In this document: one piece after another, positions 23,301 to 36,989 of the stretch
Layout: every line of letters starts with the position of its first letter
Numbering within the stretch: position 1 is the first letter of the stretch
Program-made: the position numbers and the translations under genes
Source: Drosophila pseudoobscura
Lineage: Eukaryota; Arthropoda; Insecta; Diptera; Drosophilidae
Assembly (NCBI RefSeq): GCF_009870125.1
Contig: NC_046683.1
Span: forward strand, 66,975,869-67,039,868
Length of the DNA stretch: 64,000 nucleotides
Direction of reading: 5' to 3'
Notes under the pieces: generated by a model
Databases searched by the model: none
Told to the model about the DNA's origin: nothing
The model's input: the letters and a program-made list of their open reading frames with translations, nothing else

Positions 23301-26300
23301 TGGGGAATATAACCAGCGCCTACGACGAGGCACTGAAGAGTGCGGACCAGGCCAGAGAGGCCATTGCTGCCGTGGAGGCGCTGTCCAAGAATCTCGAGAC
23401 AGCGGCCAGCACGAAGATCGATGCGGCCCTGGAGCAGGCACAGCATATCCTGGGACAGATTAACGACACCCAGATCCAGTTGGTGGCCAACGAGCAGGTG
23501 CTGGAGAAGTCGCGTCTGCTGTACGATGAGGTGGACGCCCTGGTGCAACCGATCAAGGAGCAGAACAGGAGCTTGAATGCCCTGAAGAACGACATTGGGG
23601 AGTTTAGCGACAAGCTCGAGGATCTGTTCAACTGGAGCGACCAATCGGAGACCCAGTCCGCGGAAGTGGAGCGCCTGAACGTCGTCAATAAGCAGTCGTT
23701 CGACAACTCCAAATTCGCCACCGTCTCGGAGCAGCAGCAGGAGGCGGAAACGAACATCCAGGACGCCGGGAACTACCTCATCAACGGGGACCTCACACTC
23801 AACCAGATTGGCCAGAAGCTGGACAACCTGCGCGATGCCCTCGAGGAGCTGAAGTCCGTCAACAAGAATGTGGACGAGGATCTGCCCTTGCGCGACGAAC
23901 AGCACCAGGAGGCGGAGCAGCTGACGGCCCAGGCGGAGATGAGGGCCGCAGAGCTGGCCATCAAGGCCCAGGATCTGGCTGAACAGTACACGGACATGAC
24001 GGCCCACGCTGAGCCCGCCATCAAGGCAGCCACCGCCTACTCGGGCATTGTGGAGGCCGTGGATGCGGGCCAGCAGTTCAGCCAGGATGCCATCACCGCT
24101 GCGGGCAATGCCACACAGATCACCGACGGCATCGAAGAGCGGGCGGGCCAGGCGTACTCCGAGTCGGCGGATCTCCTGCAGAAGGCACGCCAATCCCTGC
24201 AGAAGGTGCAGGACGATCTGGAGCCGCGACTGAACAGCTCCGGGGGCAAGGTGCAGCAGATCTCGCAGCGGAACAATGCGACGGAGCAGCAGCTGAAGGA
24301 CATCAACATATTGATTGCCCAGCTGCCGGCGGCGGCGCAGCGGGACATGTGGAAGAGCTCGAATGCGAATGCCAGCGATGCCCTGGAGATCCTCAAGAAT
24401 GTCCTCGAAATCCTTGAGCCTGTGAGCGCACAGACGCCCAAGGAGCTGGAGAAGGCGCACAACATCAATCGGGATCTGGACTTGACCAACAAGGACATCT
24501 CGCAGGCCAACAATCAGCTGGATAATGTCGAAGGGTCCGTCTCGAAGCTCGTGGAGCTGGCGGAGGACGTGGAGGATCAGCAGCAGCGCGTGGCCACCCA
24601 AACGCTGCAGCTCGGCCAGGACATTGAGAACCTCAAGCGGCAGGTGGAGACGGCCCGCCAGATGGCCAACAACATCAAGGTGGGCGTCAAGTTCCGCCCG
24701 AGCACCGTCCTAGAGCTGAAGACCCCCGAGAAGGCCAAGCTCCTGGCCACTCGCACGAATCTGTCGACCTTCTTCCGCACCAACGAAAAGTCGGGCTTCC
24801 TGTTCTTCCTGGGCAACGACAACGCCACGGCGCAGAAGAACAAGGACTTTGTGGCCGTGGAGATTGTCAATGGCTACCCGATACTAACCATCGATCTGGG
24901 CAACGGACCGCAGCGCATCACCAACGACAAGTACGTGTCGGATGGGAAGTGGTACCAGGCCGTGGTTGATCGCGTGGGCTCCGTGGCGAAGCTAACGATT
25001 CGCGAACAGCTGCCGAACGGAGAGGTTGTGGAGCACCAGAGCGATCCCAAGCAGCTGGAGGGATCCCAGAACATACTGCATGTGGACCGCAATAGTCGCC
25101 TGTTCGTGGGCGGCTATCCGGCTGCCCCAGACTTTGCGGCGCCCGAGGACATCACCGCCAACTACTTCAATGGCGACATCGAGGATCTGCGCATCGGTGA
25201 CGAGAACGTGGGCCTCTGGAACTTTGTCTACGGCGAGGATAATGCCGAGGGAGTTCGCGAGCGGGATGTCCTGCTCGAGAAGAAGAAACCGGTGACGGGG
25301 CTGCGCTTCAAGGGCAAGGGATTCGTCCAACTGAATGCCACGTACAACTTCAAGAGCCGATCGACCATCAAATTCAACTTCAAGGCCGACAAGGACAGCA
25401 GCAACGGGCTGCTCTTCTTCTACGGCCGCGACAAGCACTACATGTCCATTGAGCTGGTGGACGGGGCCGTTTTCTTCAACATTAAGCTCGGCAACGGCGG
25501 CGTCTCCTCGGGCAGCAGCAATCGCTACAACGACAACAAGTGGCACACGGTGGAGGCTGGGCGGGACGGGCGCACGGGCCTGCTCAAAGTCGACGATATC
25601 CTGCTCTTCCATGAGACAGCGCCCGCGGAGGCCGACGAGGAGCTGCCGAAGCTGCGGCGCATGTACTTCGGTGGATATCCGCGACGATTCAACAACTCGG
25701 AGATTGTCCGGCAAAACTTTGATGGCTGCATCGATGATGTGATCATCTCCGGCATTGTGGTGGATCTCACGGAGTACGTGAATGGCACGGGCGTGGAGGA
25801 GGGCTGTCCCGAGCGGTTCTCCACTGTCCTGTCCTTTGCCCCGAACGAGTATGGGTTCCTGCGCTCCCACAACATCTCGTCCGACAATAATCTGCATTTG
25901 AATCTGCGCTTCAAGACCCTCCAGCCGAAGGGCATCCTCTTCTACGCCACAAACAATGACCAGAGCTCTGCCATTGGCCTCACACTGGACGATGGCTATC
26001 TGAAGCTGAGGAGCCAAGGCAGCGAACTGGTCATCGATCAGCGGCCCTTCAACGACGGCGAAGATCACGTGGTCACAGTGCAGCATAATGCCGGGGAGCT
26101 GCGTCTCTCAGTGGATGATGAAGAGGAGGAACGGTAGGTTATCTCTGGTGGGAATCTCTGCTTCGTTGAAATCTAATCTGTGCTTTTTTCCTTCAGACTG
26201 GGCTCCCCAGAGCCCCTGCAGATCGAGGCGGGTGATATATTCTTCGGGGGTCTCCCAGACAACTACCAAACACCGAGGGGTGCCCTCTCGACACTGGCGT

Positions 26301-27939
26301 ACTTTGTGGGCTGCATCAGCGATGTCACCGTCAACGACGAGATCATTAATTTTGCCAACAGTGCGGAGAAGAAGAATGGCAACATCAATGGCTGTCCACC
26401 CGATATACTAGGTAAGTGCTTGAGCTGATTGACGCTAATTGACGCTGATTGAAGCTGATCCCTGACGATATTCATGTGTGTTGTTTTGTGTCCTTCCTGG
26501 CAGCCTACGAGCCGGATCTGCTGCCCAACTACTATCCAAGTGGCGCCAATGAGCTGGAACCGCCATCGCCGGGCAGGATAACGACACACAAGCCCCTGGC
26601 CACATCGGCTCCAACCACGACGAGCACTACCACGACCACGACCACCACCACAACTGCTACTCCTGCCACAATCACTAGCACAACGGTCCGGCCGACACCA
26701 GCAGAAGCAGCAGAAATAGTGCCACAGAAAACACTGACCACTCGACCCACACCGAAGATGAATCAACCGAGCGACAAGCGCTGCAAACTCCCAGTGGAAC
26801 CCAACTATGATGTGGATTTCGAGACGGCTGGCTACCGCTTCTACTCGCTAAGGGAACAGCGGCTGGAGATCAACTCCCTGCCGGTGAAACTGAAGAGCCA
26901 TCACGATGTGAGCATCTCCTTCCGCACAGAGCATCCGAATGGACTCCTGTTCTATGCGAGCAGCAAGCAGAAGGATGACTTTGTAGCAGTGTATCTGCTG
27001 GATGGGCGGGTGACCTATCAGCTGAGAGTGGGCGCTGGCTTGACGGCGAACATTACCAGTGAGGCGGAGCTGAACGACGGCAAGTGGCACACGGTGGAGA
27101 TTGTGCGCACTGCTCCACGGGTGAGCCTGATCATCGATCAGACGATGCAGCCGGGCTCGGTGGAGGTTAGCCAGGAGCGCAGCCCCCCTGTGTTCTCCGT
27201 CGAGATGCCCATCTTTGTGGGCGGCATAACGAAGTTTGTGGAGTCGGAGCTGAGGCGACACACGTACTTTGGGGGCAACACTTCGTACTTCAATGGCTGC
27301 CTGACGGACATCAAGTTCGATGGCGTGGCCCTGGAGACGGAGCCCACAAAGTACTCGGTGGTGCCATGCTCCGAGCAGGTGGAGCGGGGAGTGTTCTTCC
27401 ACAGCAGCTCCAACCAAACAACGCCGCCGTACGTGAAGCTCTTCGAGCGCTTCACCGTTGGCGCCGAGATGGCCATCAGCTTTGATTTCCGTCCCCGAGA
27501 GCCGAACGGTCTGGTCTTTTCGGTGCACGGCAAGAACTCCTACGCCATTCTTGAGCTGGTGGACAACGAACTCTTCTTCACCGTCAAATCGGATGCAAAG
27601 AGCACTCTCGTGACCAATTTCACGCTGCCCGCCAACGAGAGCTTCTGCGATGGCAAGACACGCCACGTGCAGGCCATCAAATCGAAGTTTGTCATCAACA
27701 TAGCCGTGGACTTTGTCAGCTCCAATCCGGCAGTGGGCAACGAGTCCTCTGCCCTGACCAAGACGAATCGTCCCTTGTTCATGGGCGGACACCATGCCTT
27801 CCAGAAGGCGCCGGGCATCAAGACGAAGAAGACCTTCAAGGGATGCATCAGCAACGTGGAAATCAACAAGAAAGCGATTCGAATTACGCCGAACATGATC
27901 GCTGGCGACATTTGGCAGGGCTACTGTCCTCTCAACTAG
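14316..27939 (+). CDS. LanA: Laminin subunit alpha (LanA)
   Basis: Secreted basement-membrane laminin alpha chain; it trimerises with LanB1 and LanB2 through its coiled coil and binds receptors through its LG domains. I read 13 coding exons: 14316-14537, 14723-14869, 16264-16888, 16961-17170, 17253-17666, 17749-18021, 18089-18941, 19010-19664, 19730-20010, 20273-20498, 20564-26133, 26197-26411 and 26504-27939. They give 3708 residues, against about 3700 in melanogaster. Approximate order: signal peptide 1-23, LN domain to about 271, LE repeats to about 813, unique domain IV-type region 815-1373, LE repeats, laminin IV-A about 1573-1777, LE repeats to about 2116, coiled coil to about 2670, LG1-3, a Thr-rich linker near 3266, LG4-5. 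I chose the ATG at 14316 because the signal peptide begins there; the frame upstream contains no ATG. The largest exon is 5.57 kb. The second intron (1394 bp) holds only GA- and TA-rich simple sequence. Confidence 0.98.
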
Positions 27940-28448
27940 AGGAACAAAGAGAGTGAGCAGTGGAAGAGACCCTCGAGGGTGAAGGACCCTCGCAAAATTC
28001 TAAAAGGACAAACGATTTTGGATTCTATAAAATAAGAAACTATGCCCAATGGACAATGGAGTGAAAGTTGACGAAACACGCAATCGATGGACAACGAAAC
28101 GAACAAATTACCAAAACGAACAAACACAATCGACAGGCAAACGTAGGGCCTGGGGCTCCTGCAGTTACTTGGAACCTCAGCACATCTGCCAGTCGTATAA
28201 GCAATGTAGATTCTAAGCTCTTTCTTTGTGCCAATTTTTATCAGAACTTATACATATATGTTAATTGCTTTGTATTTTTCAATTCTTTGAGAGAGCACCA
28301 CCAAAGATTGTGGAACGCATACAGAGCCGAATGAACAGCTTACGCTCTCATTCTCTTCGTTAGCCTTCCCCCTGGTAATCTACAATCTTCGCCATAGCTC
28401 TCTCTCTCTCTCTCTTTTGCACTTGTATTTTGCCTTTGAAATCAACTA

Positions 28449-28454
28449 AATAAA
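28449..28454 (+). terminator. LanA: Poly(A) signal of LanA
   Basis: AATAAA lies 509 bases after the LanA stop codon, following a CT run at 28399-28420. It is the first perfect signal downstream. Confidence 0.5.
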
Positions 28455-29600
28455 TATTAGAATCATTAAATATCCAATTAAAACAGCAACGCGGCATGCT
28501 TTTTGAATTTCGGATCAGAAAAAGCTGAAAAAGAGCGGGAACGAGCCTTGTGAGCCCACACTTGTGCCCGAAATCAAAAGGCTATAGGGCTATGCAAGCT
28601 ATAAGTATACCCTGGAGAAGAACAAAGCTAATGAAAACGAAGTACAAGGTGACTTCTTCTGTGCCCCCGAAGTGGATATCTTTCGGCGTGCTTGCAGATA
28701 GAAGGACAGCAATCCCAGCTACGACATCAGGACAGTATGAGTATGAGTATCGATTATCTGCTGCATGTGGTGCGTCCACAGCGGCACCTATTTCCTATTT
28801 TAATCATTTTTAAACCCACTGAAAACGGTATTTGGTTTCTTTTAGTAAAGACGGAAGCTGGGCAGTAGAGTAATCGGTTATTCCTTCAATTCAGACTGCA
28901 TTCAGTTAAATATAAATGGTGTTTGACAAATTTATCTATCTCTGTCTCTCTCTCTTTCATTTCTCACACCAACACCAGCTTGTCTCGCTTCCCTACGGCA
29001 GACCGTGCACACTGCACGAGGAATAGTGTATGTGAGAGAGAGAGAGAGAGGGAAAAAGATATAGTAGTAAGCGGGTAAGCGGGTGGATGGCGTAGCGTAG
29101 CCACCAAAATTGCATTTGTTCCTGGCTTGTGGCTATAAAATTCATCCGATCTGATGCATCGATTCGGCAGACTTTTCTCTATGATTCTGCATTTTCGGTT
29201 TTCTTGTATCTTTAAAATTATGAGTAGCATTGATTTTCGTTCTTTGTGTCAATGCTTGGCATGCATTTCATTGTTTCATTCACGAGCAATCAAAAATCTC
29301 CGAGCAAGGGGAGCAATTGGAAGCAGGACACGCCCTCGAAGGCGGAGTAAAACATTGTATCTTTTTGTTGATGGTAATGTTATACATACATATTTATTCA
29401 GATATAGTATATATAGTTTCTCAATTATCGACGAATCATTAAATGGAGTTTACAGTATAGCAAATATTTTGAAAAACCAGAAAGAGGACTTCTTTCCAGT
29501 TTTTCCGAATATTTGCAACATGTGTATAGAGGGCATCGGATCGGATCATATATCCAGTATATATGTATATTTATGTGTACTTTAATTTACTTAGAAATGT
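28455..29600. other. Intergenic between convergent LanA and Tnpo
   Basis: No supported gene. It holds CT/GA runs (28941-28956, 29034-29052) around a short GC-richer island at 28970-29130, and AT-rich sequence to the right. A brief protein-like frame at 28602-28697 ends in a stop and was not accepted. Confidence 0.5.
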
Positions 29601-32275
29601 TGCAGATCAGATCTATTATTAGAGAGGTGGGGGAAATAGAGTAAAAACAAAATCTATTTAAGTCGGAAATTCAAATTTTTTTTCTTAACCGCAGCTGAAT
29701 TTTGTAATACACGTACATTTTGTAATTGAGAAAACAAACATGCGATTTACGATCCTTTTTAGGATCTGCAAAAAATTATCCTTTCTTTGATTCTGAACTC
29801 CATTCTCTGTTCTGTTCTTTTGTTCTTATTTGTAGTTGTTGAATTTTCTTGTCCTAATTTTTGACCTAACACATTTCGTGGTGAAAAATCATAGAACAAA
29901 ATCCTATGCTGCATATTTTTCTTTATAAATATATTATATTCATATGTATATATGTATATGTTTATGAATGTGTGTGTGTGTGTGTGTATTCAATGTGTGT
30001 GTGTGTGTGTTGATTCCTATTTTGTTTTTGTTTTTGTTTTGTTTTATTTTAGTTACTGCTTAAACGCTAATCACTAAGATCACCCGAGAGAGATACAAAC
30101 GCACGCGAACGCGACCGGATTCCGCGATGAATCCGGTTTAAGGTACAACGAAATCACGATTTTTAGTTTCATTTAGTTTTGCAATTGGTTTATTTTGTAT
30201 TATTATTAATAGTTTTCAAGTATTTTTTTCATTATTATTTGGGACTCGGGGGCGAAAGTCCCTTATTTTTTAGACTTTTTTGCTGTTTAGTTTTAGTTTG
30301 AGTTTAACGCGACGCGAACGAACGACCCGAAGTTACATTATTATCACACGTTCCCCCTGGTTTTTGTTTTTTTTTTTTTTTTCTCGAAACGAAATAAAAA
30401 ATTAACACAAACTTAAACGAAGTTTGCATTTAATTACATAATACTATTACTTAGATTTACTTGGTTTACTCATCATCTATCTCCTTAATCTTTTTGTTTT
30501 ATTCTGACTGAGTTTTGGTTTTAGTTTCTCTATTCTCCTCTTTTTTTTGTTTTTTTTTTTTGTTTTCATTTGTTCCGCGACAATTTCAAAGACTTTTGTT
30601 TCCATTTAGTAGTACATTGTTTTTACACCCTAATCATCGAATAATTGTAAAAAAAATACAAATTTCTGTACAATATAAATGATTATTTGGGAAAGAGGAT
30701 CTTACGCAAAAGACGAAAGCCTATACAATACAAAATGAAAGCAAAAGTTTTCGATAAAAATTATATGTAGTACTCGTATAATGATAATTTTAATTACACT
30801 TGTCCCTATACAACGCAAACAAATTATATAATAATACTTTAAAAAGTGATCAGTCAATTGTTTTGTATTCAGTTATTCAGATCGCACAAAAACAACAAAT
30901 TATTATACTCAACGAAATCCTAATCTCAATTTTCTTCCTTTTTTTTCTCTCTTTAAAATAAACAAAAATCTATAATTTTGTAAATAAATATCATCCGTAG
31001 TAATGTTTGTGTGTGTGTTTGTGTGTCTGTGTGTGTGTGTGTGTGTGTAGTGTATAAGTAAATTTTTGTATCTGTAACAGTTGCATTTTGTATTGTATTA
31101 TTGTAATCCTTGTATTATTTGATTTTTGTTTTTCCTTTTTGGTTTACCCGACGAGATACGATACCACGCACGTGACGACTGACGATTGACCGATTACCGA
31201 TTACCGATTACGATTTTACGAACGAACGGACGAGAGCGACGAGAATACGCGAACGCGAAGAACCCGAAACGCGACGATTTTTTGGTTTTTATTATCATTA
31301 TTATCCATGAAAGTGTTGGGTTTCAATTGTGAAATATAAATCGTTTGTTGATGTATGCTGTTTGTCTTTGAACGGATTTGTTTTTCTTAATCTTTTTTGT
31401 TTTGTTTGAACATCAGTCTTTATTTTGATTTGTAAGAGTTTTGGTTTAGCTGAATCTTTTCCACGTATGTATATTCATTTGCAATTTCTATTCACTTTGA
31501 TTTCACAATTAGCCCAACGCTTTCAGTTAACGTTTATAGTTTAACGCGACACGAGATACGACGATCGATTTGATTTTTGTTTGTATTATTATTATATTCA
31601 TGAATTACCGAATGGGGAAAACACCCGTGTGTCTACCCATTATTAATTTCCCTATTTCGCTTGGGGCTGATTCTGAGTGTATTGTTGGATTGTTGGGCTG
31701 TTGGGCGGTTGGGCGGTTGGGTTGTTGGGTTGAATATGTTCTATAGCACTTGGATCCGGTTAAGTACGTCCGGAACACATAATTTCATCTATGGATATAC
31801 TTTTGTTGTTTTCTATTGATACTTGATCTAAACAGACGGACAGGAGAGGACAGGACAGGACAGGACAGGACAGACTGCCTAAAGAAGCTCTTGGCCAGAT
31901 CTAGGATCTGCTAATCTTTTTTTCCTTTTTCTTTTTTTGTTTTTGTTTTTTTTTTTTGGATATATGCATGCATGCTGGATATCTAGCTCAATCTCTATAA
32001 GATATATCGATATAGTATATGTGGTTATGCATATGGTTATGTGGTTTTATGTGTGTTTTTTTCTTTTCTTTTGCTGTTTTCAATTTCAATTAATTAACGT
32101 AACATTCGAACAGCATCGAATCGGATAACTTAGGGCTGTGTTAAAGATTAAGACGAAGCCATGAACGTTGCTACGACGCATGCTTGTACATAATTGTCTA
32201 GTTTTAGAACTCTGTCTCCTGTCTGCTCCGCTCTGCTCTGCTCTGCTCTGCATTCCGCTGGCTGATGTGGGCTGC
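29600..32275 (-). other. Tnpo: T-rich stretch, probable long 3'UTR of Tnpo
   Basis: No coding frame on either strand. The plus strand is dominated by long T tracts (A tracts in the minus-strand transcript), several TTTATT words (minus-strand AATAAA), TG microsatellites at about 29970-30010 and 31007-31050, and an (ACAGG)n run at 31837-31873. Four GC-rich ACGCGA/GATACGA modules interrupt the T-rich sequence near 30101, 30305, 31213 and 31541. The absence of genes down to the LanA 3' end suggests one or more extended 3'UTRs, but I cannot place the cleavage site. Confidence 0.4.
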
Positions 32276-35200
32276 TTAGATGTTGTACATGGTGACCAGG
32301 CGCTCGGCCAGTGTTGTCGGGAATTGTTCCACAAATCTACGCCAATTTTCCTCACCCACCTGTGTCTTGAAGCCATGGAGAATCTATGGGAGGCGTTTAC
32401 TCAATTAGCATCATTTCTAAGGTTTTTTTTTTCATTTCAAGGGAGCGCCCGCCCCTTACCTTCTGGATCATCTGGTGCAGATCTTGTGGTGGATTCACCC
32501 ACGAGGCAATGGCATCGCAGAAGAATATGAAGTCGGGCACCACGCCAGCTGGATTCACCGTGATCATATTACACATGCCACGAAAGGCCGAGTCCTTCTC
32601 ATCATTGTCCCGGATGTGTCGCAACGATGTGCACCTGTATACCGAATGGTTTCGGGTGGAAAGATCAATGTAAAATCAAGAGATTTAGTAATTTTAGAAC
32701 GGGCACTGGCATTGGTATTGGTATTCTTATTGGGGCAGCGACCCGCAGGCGAAAGTTCAAATGTAAACGTTTGAAATTCCAGTCAATTTGTGAGGCGACA
32801 GGCGAGAGGCGAGAGGCGAGTGGGGGAGTACAAATGATAGATGAAGTGTGTGTTACTGGTGGGATTGTTTGATTTTGATTGATTGATTGGTTGTTTCAGT
32901 GTTAAGCTCAATTTACGGTAAGGCGATAGGTAGAGGAAAAGAAAGCATAATCTAGTTGAATTGAATAAAACGTGTTACACACCACTGTCGCACAAATTCG
33001 GGCAAATAAGGAGCCACTTCAACCGGGCACACATAACCTAGACGACCGATTGTTATTGCTAAAATGAACAGAAAACAAAAGTGGAAATCAGAAAATCATA
33101 TATTAACTAGAAATAAATCAATAATTAACACAGATATTTAGATTCGATTCGATTGATAGTACACACTCAAATTGATATATAAATTATCGTATTTCTTAGA
33201 ATATCTATATCTATGCATGTGGTACGGGTATGTGAATGGATTTCGGTTCGTTTTGATTGTTCGTTTTGAGACAGAAAATAAGACAGAAACAAATGTTCAA
33301 ATATTCCACATACACACATACATACAGAGATATATGTTAAATAAATATCATTGATACACATATACATGTGTTCATATACATACACACATATATGAGCATA
33401 TATATACACATATATATATATTTAAACAGCAGCTTCTCTTTTGAAATCAATGACGAGCCTCCTCGAACCACTCACCTGTGTTCTCCAGCAGTGTCTTGGG
33501 CGTATTCGGGCGATTGATTATAACGAACAGATCGCTGAGTACAAGATGTATGTACTGCTTTGTTTCCTCGCCTGCAAATCGATCAAAAATTAATCTTCGT
33601 TTGTTCCGCGCTCTACTCGACCCGAGATTGGGCCATCGAAACCAAACCAACCATTTAATTATGCAAGTAAAAAGCCCCCAAAACTCACCCAATTTCATGC
33701 ATATCTCTCCTATGGCCCATGTGGCATTATTGCACACCGAAATGAAGTCGGGATTCAGATTTTGGCCCAAAATGGGAAAGAACTCGGCCATAAAGGGATG
33801 CACGTGGGGGAAACAGGCCTTGGTTAGATCCCCCAGCAGTGCAAACGACGATTGGCGCACCTTAAAGAACGATTTGCTAATGAGATACAATCCAAGAAAA
33901 GGCCCAAAAAGTGACCCACCTCTGGGAGCACATCTTGCATGCACTGATAGAGCAGATGCATGATGTTGCTGTTCGCCACCAGTGTCTCAATGTGACGATC
34001 CAGGCCCTCGGCGAGGCCCGACAGCAGATCCAATGCCACAATCATGCGCTCCTTGTCCGGATGATCGAATGTCTGGCTCTGTTTGCACAGCTACAAGTAC
34101 AGGCTAAAGTAAAATCAGAGATTTTGGCAATGAAAACACACGCACCATTTCCTGGTTAATAGTCTGCTCAATCAGGGATATGCAGCGTCTGTACACCGGA
34201 TCGCAGTAGGGCAGAAAGCCGGATTGCAGGGCTGTGGCAATGCTCGAGAGGCATTCTAGGAGTGGGAACAGGTCCTTGTCATCGTCCTTCAGCAGATTCC
34301 ACTTGTCGATCAGAGGCGGCATCAGAATGTCAATGTACTGCGACTTATTGAGATGATGGCCCACCGAGTCGGCCAGGGTGCCTACGGCATCGTACAGGAT
34401 CAGCAGATTCTTGTGCTGGTACTTGGAGAAGGCAAAGACGAGCGTCTTGAGGATGTACTCCAGATAGGGGACCAGCTCCGTGCAGGCCTCCTCCTCGAGG
34501 GTAGCAAAGGCCGAACAGGCGGCCTCCTGCACGCGCTTGTTCGAGTCGAGGATGCGCTTGAGCAGCTCCTCCATCAGGGGCTTCAAGTATTGATCGTGCG
34601 GCTGGTTGACCACCCAATTGGCGTACCGCGAGAGCGTCCAGCAGGTGATGGAGCGCACCAGGGCCTTCTTGTCGGACAGACAGCTGATGAGGTACGGAAT
34701 CAGCTCCGGCAAATGTTGAATCATTCCCTGCATGCAGCCCTCGGCAATGGCGCCCAGGGCCAGGACGCCACTCTCCTTGATCACCCACTCCTGGTGGAAG
34801 AGCGTCTCCTTCAGGATGGGCAGCACAATGGGCAGACAATCCTCGCGGAACACATTCGCCAGGACGTCCAGAGCGGCCGCACTGCACTTACGCAGATTCC
34901 ACTCCGATAGAGAGCTGTCATCGTCCAGGCCATCATCGTAATCCTCGTCGTCATCCTCGCCGGCGGCACCGGCCTGGCCGCCGCCCGCCTCCTGGCCGCT
35001 CTTGATTGTGTGTGTGCGGGACTTGTGGAATCGTGGGCGTATATCCTCCTCGCGATCCGGCACCATGTCATCCTCCTCCACATTTCCCTTGAGCAGGATA
35101 ATATCAATCTCCGAGTACCTCATGCCGCGCACCAGTATGGGCGCCAGCTGCGCCAGATAGGGGGCCAAAACATCTTTGCAGATACTCTGTTCGGCGAGCG

Positions 35201-36181
35201 ACAACCAAAACTCAGATGCCTCCAGGGCCACACCTTCATCGGAGTCTTGGGTGCGCAGCAGCATGTACTAAAACGGAGATGGTGGTTAAAGGTGGCCAAA
35301 CGATTGCCTACATTGTTGGGGAACTTACCTCGATTATCTGCGACATGTGCGGCATCAATCGATCCATGCGCACCTCGAGCAGCATGACGAGTCCGTGGCA
35401 AACGTTCTTGCGCACCTCGTGATCCTCATCGGACGACAAGTGAAACAGATTCTCAATGAAGGAGTCGATGTTGATCATCAGCGCCTGAGAGCGATTAATG
35501 ATGAATTGATTGATGCAAGCGATGGCATGGGAACGGATCTTGGGGCTGGTGTGCTTGAAGTACTGCAAGAACTTGGGAATCATCACGTTCAGGGGTCTGT
35601 TCAGGGCAGCCGAGTCCAGGATCTCGGCGGAATCTTCGCATATCTTCTGCAGAGCACTGAATGCACCCTCGCACACATTGAAGTCTGGATTATCGAGCAT
35701 CTCACAGAGCGACGGCAGCAACTGGGGCCAGTTGTGCAAGCCTCCATTGCTGGCAATCGTCGTGATCAGTATGCCAACTGTGGCCCGAATCAGGGGCGAG
35801 GTATCGCCCACAGCCTGCAGGCATTCGTGTTTGATATACTCGACGATCTCCGGCTGCAGAGTGCTGCCGTGCATGCGGATGTTGTTCTTTAGGATTAGGC
35901 CGCTCAGCGACCGTGTCGGCTCGTCTTCTGTTTTTAGTTTTGTCAGCACGTAGATGAGATAATTGTTGAAGTCTGGATACCGATTGAATTCCTCCAGTTT
36001 CTACAGCACGAAATACAACGCATAGAAATTAATAATCAAAAGGTTCCTCCTTTCCCCTGTTGAATTTGCGGAGAGCTCTCACCATTTGTACGGCCATTTG
36101 GGTCGCTGTGTCCGGGGATTGAGATTCTTTCAAGATCGCAATGATCTGCTGCAGACCGTCTCCTTGTGGTTCCCACGTCAT
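32276..36181 (-). CDS. Tnpo: Transportin (karyopherin beta-2)
   Basis: Nuclear import receptor that binds PY-type nuclear localisation signals and carries RNA-binding proteins through nuclear pores in a Ran-GTP-dependent cycle. Nine minus-strand exons: 36181-36083, 36000-35329, 35267-34146, 34090-33920, 33860-33689, 33571-33476, 33058-32983, 32634-32460 and 32383-32276. All have GT-AG junctions and consistent phases, giving 896 residues, close to human TNPO1 (898). It begins [20 protein letters not shown] and ends [13 protein letters not shown] repeats run throughout. The acidic HEAT-8 loop, which couples Ran binding to cargo release, is visible near 34900-35060 (runs of Glu/Asp including [14 protein letters not shown]). 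Highly conserved blocks such as LPPEL-like, [13 protein letters not shown] and [14 protein letters not shown] are intact. Introns 32635-32982 and 33059-33475 are AT-rich with no RNA gene recognised. Confidence 0.97.
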
Positions 36182-36985
36182 TGTGCAGCTCTTCTAAAAA
36201 TGCACACAAACTTGAATTTTCGAATTTTAATTCTAATTCGGCGGCAAGTTGAATGCCCTCTCGAAAGGGTAGGACGGACGGATGGACGGACGCACGGACG
36301 GATGGATGGACAGAGAGACACTTTGTTCGAGGCCACACTCCCCTACACATTCGCACATTCACAAACACACACACCCTCGCGCTCACAGACACTGTGTGCA
36401 AACTCGCGCAGATGCACATGTATTTTGCAGTACATATGTGCATATAATATTTACATCATCTGCAAATTGCCCTAATCGCATTTATTTTAAGTATCTCGCC
36501 CGATTGTTGCCTCCCTGCGGTGGTTTTTTACATGCGTGCGAGCGAAAGAAATACTTTTGGTGGGCGCACAAGCACAAGCCACACAAAAATTTCCTTCAGG
36601 AGCACCCGCCTATCACCGCCATGTTCTAGCACGGTATTTCACAACGGAAAACACTATATAGGACATTAGATGTGGTTTAATTAACCACCTTCCACTTACT
36701 GTTTATAATAGCGGTATGCGTTAAAACCAATTCACTCGAAAAGTACTTGAACTTTTTCTATAAATTTCTCTTTTTTCGCCTTTTCTTTGCACAATTATCA
36801 GGGTTGTGTGGGATATCGATTGGTTTTGCTATTGCCACTGAATATTCGTGGCGCGAATATTTATATTTTTGGGAATGTGTTGAGAACTAACTATTTTAAT
36901 GTATGGTTTATCATGGAATACTTGTCCTGTCGAATGTCAAAAGGATTTTATATATTGTATAAATTGTTGCTCCTAATATGGTCAC
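36182..36985. other. Tnpo 5' leader and upstream sequence
   Basis: No coding gene. It contains a degenerate GGACGGACGG/GGATGGATGG repeat (36270-36310) and a CA-rich stretch. A near match to core promoter Motif 1 (TGGTCACACTT) lies at 36979-36989. Confidence 0.45.
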
Positions 36986-36989
36986 ACTT

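Noticed and set aside
21068-24601. 1177-codon open frame on the minus strand
   Set aside because: It is the antisense shadow of the largest LanA exon; GC-rich third positions remove stops on the opposite strand.
28602-28697. Short protein-like frame (LEKNKANENEVQGDFF...)
   Set aside because: Only about 30 codons before a stop, no splice partner and no recognisable family.
29960-30011. TG microsatellites, CA runs and other short repeats as possible CRISPR-like arrays
   Set aside because: No spacer/repeat alternation; simple sequence in a eukaryotic genome.
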